In this document: positions 60,914 through 64,000 of the stretch, piece by piece
Layout: each line of letters begins with the position of its first letter
Position numbering within the stretch: position 1 is the stretch's first letter
NCBI RefSeq assembly: GCF_900177815.1
Contig: NZ_FXAZ01000002.1
Location: 186,001 to 250,000, forward strand
Direction of reading: 5' to 3'
Origin: Paenibacillus aquistagni
GTDB taxonomy: Bacteria > Bacillota > Bacilli > Paenibacillales > Paenibacillaceae
Length of the DNA: 64,000 nucleotides
Position numbers and translations under genes: made by a program
The notes under the pieces: generated by a model
What the model was told of the DNA's origin: nothing
Databases searched by the model: none
Seen by the model: only the letters and a program-made list of their open reading frames with translations

Positions 60914-61759
60914 TTATACTCGGATATTCATCATTCGACTGATCAGCCACACTCCAACAAAGAGCAGAAGCAGCGATCCCGTAGCAATAACTCGACCAAC
61001 ACCTTCATACAACGGAAGGAGAAAGTCCGGAGCGCTGAAGTTGAGGAAGCTGAGAAAGAGAAATGGCGCTGCCATCATCGCTTTCATCTCCAGCTTCTTC
61101 TGTGCGACCAGAACCTCGATCTCTTGCATAATATCCATCTTCTCTCCAATAACGGAGGAAGTTCTCCGAACGACCTCAATAAGATCCCCGCCCATGCGCT
61201 TGCATGTCACGATGACATCTGCAAAGTTCGCAATATCCTCCTGCCGCGCCCGCTTGCTAAAGTCCATTATCGCTCGTTCCATCGGCTCCCCATTCTCCAT
61301 GCGAAACTTAATGATGCGCAGTTCCCGTATCATGTCTGCATCCAGGCCAGGATACAGCAAGATTAGATCCTGAATGGCTTCTTTAAAGCCATTCTCTATC
61401 GAACGACCGGCCGACAATGACGAGCTCAAGGAGTAGAGAGCCTGCTTGAATTGCATAGACAGCTGAGACCTTTTTCGTTCTAACAATGACCTGCGGCGAA
61501 GTTTAGGATAATAAAGTCCTATGCTGCCAATCATGACAATCCCAAGCCAGTGCTTATAGAACAACATTCCGATCAAAGACATCACAGCGATACCTGTCAA
61601 AAGCGCCATACCATACTCTTTCTTCGAGAGCTCATATTCCGTGTATAGAGGAAGACTTGATTCTGGCTCTACTTCGGCATTAGGCTGCTCCTTAACGACC
61701 CCTTTCTTTTTTCTGCTGATGGCAGGGTGCCTCTTCTTCTCTTCTCGAACTGCAGTCAT
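60914..61759 (-). CDS. TadB-like pilus assembly membrane protein
   Basis: A 281-aa protein; basic N-terminus, then hydrophobic helices (YGMALLTGIAVMSLIGMLFY and others) and the T2SSF domain (ELRIIKFRMENGEPMERAIM, VIVTCKRMGGDLIEVVRRTS). Its start immediately follows the cpaF stop (1-bp gap), so the two are translationally coupled. Confidence 0.9.
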   Translation of the reverse strand: MTAVREEKKRHPAISRKKKGVVKEQPNAEVEPESSLPLYTEYELSKKEYGMALLTGIAVMSLIGMLFYKHWLGIVMIGSIGLYYPKLRRRSLLERKRSQLSMQFKQALYSLSSSLSAGRSIENGFKEAIQDLILLYPGLDADMIRELRIIKFRMENGEPMERAIMDFSKRARQEDIANFADVIVTCKRMGGDLIEVVRRTSSVIGEKMDIMQEIEVLVAQKKLEMKAMMAAPFLFLSFLNFSAPDFLLPLYEGVGRVIATGSLLLLFVGVWLISRMMNIRV

Positions 61760-63076
61760 CTACGTCACCTCCAACTCATCTGAGAGCACAATCCCTGCCA
61801 TCTTCAATTTCCAGCGCTGATTCAAGGCCTGATCAGATCTTAGCTGCCCAAGAACTCGACTCTCCTGCTCCCCGGTCTCCTCGAAACGATACAATGGCGA
61901 CAGCTTAATCTCACCTCCCTCCATTCCCATTACCTCTGCAATTTCGATTACTTTACGAGAGCCATCTCTTATCCGGGCAAGATGCACAACAATATCGAGT
62001 GCAGAGGCAATCTGCTGTCTGACCACAGCAAGCGGAAGATGCGCTCCACTTAACACCATTGTCTCCAAGCGGCTCATCATATCCTGCGCCCCATTGGCAT
62101 GCCCTGTGCTTAAGCTCCCATCATGTCCTGTATTCATCGCCTGAAGCATATCCAGCGCTTCCGCTCCACGCACCTCGCCTACGACTATCCGATTCGGCCT
62201 CATCCTAAGCGATGCACGAATCAAGTCTCTCATTGGAATCGCCCCTTTGCCTTCGGTATTGGCGTTTCTCGTCTCCAGTGAGACGAGATTGGGCACCGTC
62301 ACAATCTGAAGCTCAGCAGCATCCTCAATCGTGATCACTCGCTCATCGGCCGGAATATATTGTGATAATGCATTCAAAAAGGTCGTCTTGCCTGAGCCTG
62401 TTCCACCGCTAATAAAAATGTTGTATTTCGCCTTCACAAGCTGCTTAAGCAACATAGCTGCTTCCGCATGCAATGCGCCCCATTGTACCAAGTCCTCCAT
62501 TGTCATCGGGCGTTCGGGAAATTTGCGAATGGTCACCGTAGGACCCTTAAGCGCGATCGGTGGCAGGACCACATGCACTCGGGAGCCGTCTGCAAGTCGC
62601 GCATCGACAATCGGCGTGGATTCGTTCACCACTCGGTTGACTTGCCCAACGATAGCTTGAATGACATCTTCAAGCTTATCTGCGCTTTCGAATCGAATCT
62701 CACTTTGAAGCATGAGTCCCTTCCGTTCAATGAAGATCTCCTCTGGACCATTGATCATAATCTCAGTGACCGCAGGATCATCTACCAGCGGCTGCAGAAC
62801 ATCAAGACCGCGAAAGGAGTGGTATACTCGCTTCACTACCTGCCTCATCTCCGAGGCAGACATCATGCTGACCTCGCTAGACGAGAACAAGCACTGCTCA
62901 ATCTTGCGTTCAAGCTCTTCATCCGTTATGCTCTGTTCCCACTCCAGCTGTCCTCTTACCTGGTGGCGAATGCGAACACTCAGCTCATGAAGATTGAGGC
63001 GTTCCTGCTGTCCGTCAGCATCCTCTGTATCGTAAAGGGACTCAGCTTGCATCCCCGTACTTCGTATCTTTCTCAT
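61760..63076 (-). CDS. CpaF/TadA secretion ATPase
   Basis: A 438-aa ATPase. N-terminal domain with FRGLDVLQPLVDDPAVTEIM; core Walker A IFISGGTGSGKTTFLNALSQ; Asp box ITIEDAAELQI; Walker B LRMRPNRIVVGEVRGAEALD; His box MNTGHDGSLSTGHANGA. A hexameric motor powering pilus assembly through TadB/TadC. Good spacing from the TadZ-like gene upstream. Confidence 0.95.
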   Translation of the reverse strand: MRKIRSTGMQAESLYDTEDADGQQERLNLHELSVRIRHQVRGQLEWEQSITDEELERKIEQCLFSSSEVSMMSASEMRQVVKRVYHSFRGLDVLQPLVDDPAVTEIMINGPEEIFIERKGLMLQSEIRFESADKLEDVIQAIVGQVNRVVNESTPIVDARLADGSRVHVVLPPIALKGPTVTIRKFPERPMTMEDLVQWGALHAEAAMLLKQLVKAKYNIFISGGTGSGKTTFLNALSQYIPADERVITIEDAAELQIVTVPNLVSLETRNANTEGKGAIPMRDLIRASLRMRPNRIVVGEVRGAEALDMLQAMNTGHDGSLSTGHANGAQDMMSRLETMVLSGAHLPLAVVRQQIASALDIVVHLARIRDGSRKVIEIAEVMGMEGGEIKLSPLYRFEETGEQESRVLGQLRSDQALNQRWKLKMAGIVLSDELEVT

Positions 63077-63152
63077 AGTGCGCTACACTCCTGCTCTTCT
63101 TGGCATCATGATAACGGGCAGCAATCTTATCTCCTAAATAAGCTGACATCAC

Positions 63153-64000
63153 TTATCCACGGGAAGGAGTGCCTGTATGCATCCACTGGGCTGTGCTTTG
63201 AATCCATGCTTGAAAGGCTGCTTGGAACACCTCCGAACTCCCCCCTTGATCCATCCGCTGCCGCTGCTTCCACTGCGGTATATACGGGAGATAGGCTTGT
63301 ACACTAGACTCGCGGGTGAAGTTGTTCATCCATGCTCCCATATAGCGATTCACAACAATCTGCATGCGTCCTGCAATACTGCGTCCCTCCGTGTGATTCC
63401 CCCACTTCTTCCAGCAGCGCTCACTTTTGCGAATCTGTGAACAATCATCTGTCAACACCCATATAACTTGATCGCTTACAAGCACAGCTGCCTCAGCGAG
63501 CAGATGATTCGAAGAAGTATCGAGCACGATCAAGTCGTATCGTTCAAGTCCTGAGAGCCAGTTCAAGATGCTGGTGACAGCCTCATGATCCAGTTCATTC
63601 CATTCGCTTCTGCGAATATTGGAATCAAAAGTATCTGCACGAAGCTCTTCCATAGGCAGAATATAAGGATCAGGAGGAATCGCTTCCAAGGTCTCCTTTC
63701 TTGACAGCCAATAAATGAGCTTGGAGAAGCTGCCTTCGTAAGCTTGAGAATCCGCTTGGTGTGCACGTGGCGACTGAGCTTCGTGCCCCCATTCATGAAT
63801 CCAATCCATATTCCAATAAAATGTGCGCAGCCCTCGCTCAGATGCATATTGAACCAGATGTGCTGCAATGGTTGTCTTGCCTGCGCCTCCTCCGCCTGAA
63901 CTTATGGTCCATATGGGGGTGCGGGCGGCGTCCTGCTTGTCCTTCATCGGATCTTCCGAGATCTTTGCGATCGAAAGCCCCAATCCCCACAGCTGCTCAA
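63153..64000 (-). CDS. CpaE/TadZ-like ATPase, partial
   Basis: The frame is open to the right edge, so the N-terminus lies outside the window (residues EQLWGLGLSIAK precede the first in-window candidate start at 63983). The P-loop is ISSGGGGAGKTTIAAHLVQY, a MinD/ParA-like deviant form; YDLIVLDTSSN is the Walker B. In Tad loci CpaE/TadZ localises the pilus apparatus at the pole. The shape from the P-loop to the C-terminus is that of one ParA-like domain. A receiver-like domain may precede it, outside view. Confidence 0.82.
   Translation of the reverse strand, partial: EQLWGLGLSIAKISEDPMKDKQDAARTPIWTISSGGGGAGKTTIAAHLVQYASERGLRTFYWNMDWIHEWGHEAQSPRAHQADSQAYEGSFSKLIYWLSRKETLEAIPPDPYILPMEELRADTFDSNIRRSEWNELDHEAVTSILNWLSGLERYDLIVLDTSSNHLLAEAAVLVSDQVIWVLTDDCSQIRKSERCWKKWGNHTEGRSIAGRMQIVVNRYMGAWMNNFTRESSVQAYLPYIPQWKQRQRMDQGGSSEVFQAAFQAWIQSTAQWMHTGTPSRG

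Overview
The window looks like a chromosomal segment of a Bacillota genome, most likely Paenibacillaceae (Paenibacillus-like). The grounds are moderate GC, strong AGGAGG-type ribosome binding sites, frequent GTG/TTG starts, DUF2621 and DUF4259 proteins, a GOLPH3-like protein with a MerR partner, and a Flp/Tad pilus locus that carries an FHA protein and a DUF5702-like protein. No rRNA, tRNA, CRISPR array or intact insertion sequence was seen. The genus is an inference; no search was run.

Layout. 0-5.3 kb: the 3' part of a STAND-type ATPase regulator, a decayed exported protein, a MerR/GOLPH3-like pair and an alpha/beta hydrolase. 5.4-18.3 kb: a long run of small minus-strand single-domain genes (VOC, four acetyltransferases counting both domains of variable type, HAD phosphatases, two methyltransferases, LysE exporter, AraC-GyrI regulator, C45-type hydrolase). 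One HAD gene is split by a -1 shift in a C6T6 run. 18.3-22.7 kb: NUDIX, P-loop kinase and unknown small genes mixed with broken remnants (aminoglycoside-phosphotransferase-like, acetyltransferase).

22.8-32.6 kb is the most unusual part. Six related elements of about 160-169 bp (S1-S6), all in one orientation, lie between small, often AT-rich or truncated minus-strand genes: a CPT-like kinase, VOC protein, NUDIX, unknowns, a toxin-antitoxin pair and a decayed GIY-YIG/DUF4357 gene. The ends of each element are inverted (TAAC ... GTTA type), and internal hairpins show compensatory changes. Read on the minus strand the order is gene - element - gene - element, as in an integron cassette array with attC sites. 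A truncated tyrosine recombinase lies at the upstream end (32114-32551). A TetR / fumarylacetoacetase-family / metallo-beta-lactamase-fold island interrupts the array.

32.7-53 kb returns to a housekeeping type of chromosome: PhnP-like hydrolase, GDPD, a sulfate ABC transporter operon (cysT-cysW-cysA-binding protein), YigZ, glucose-6-phosphate isomerase, a beta-hydroxyacid dehydrogenase, a GntR/HPP divergent pair, transketolase, PurU, endonuclease IV with a long C-terminal extension, DUF2621 and a TIGR01777 epimerase. A gene-free stretch at 52.9-53.1 kb holds 13 degenerate TAACTTAT-like octamers spaced about 20 bp apart.

53.4-64 kb is one minus-strand Tad/Flp pilus operon: CpaE/TadZ-like ATPase (runs off the edge), CpaF ATPase, TadB, TadC, a 62-aa Flp pilin, three TadE/TadG-type membrane proteins, a prepilin peptidase and an FHA-domain protein. 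Together these would make, process and anchor a type IVb pilus.
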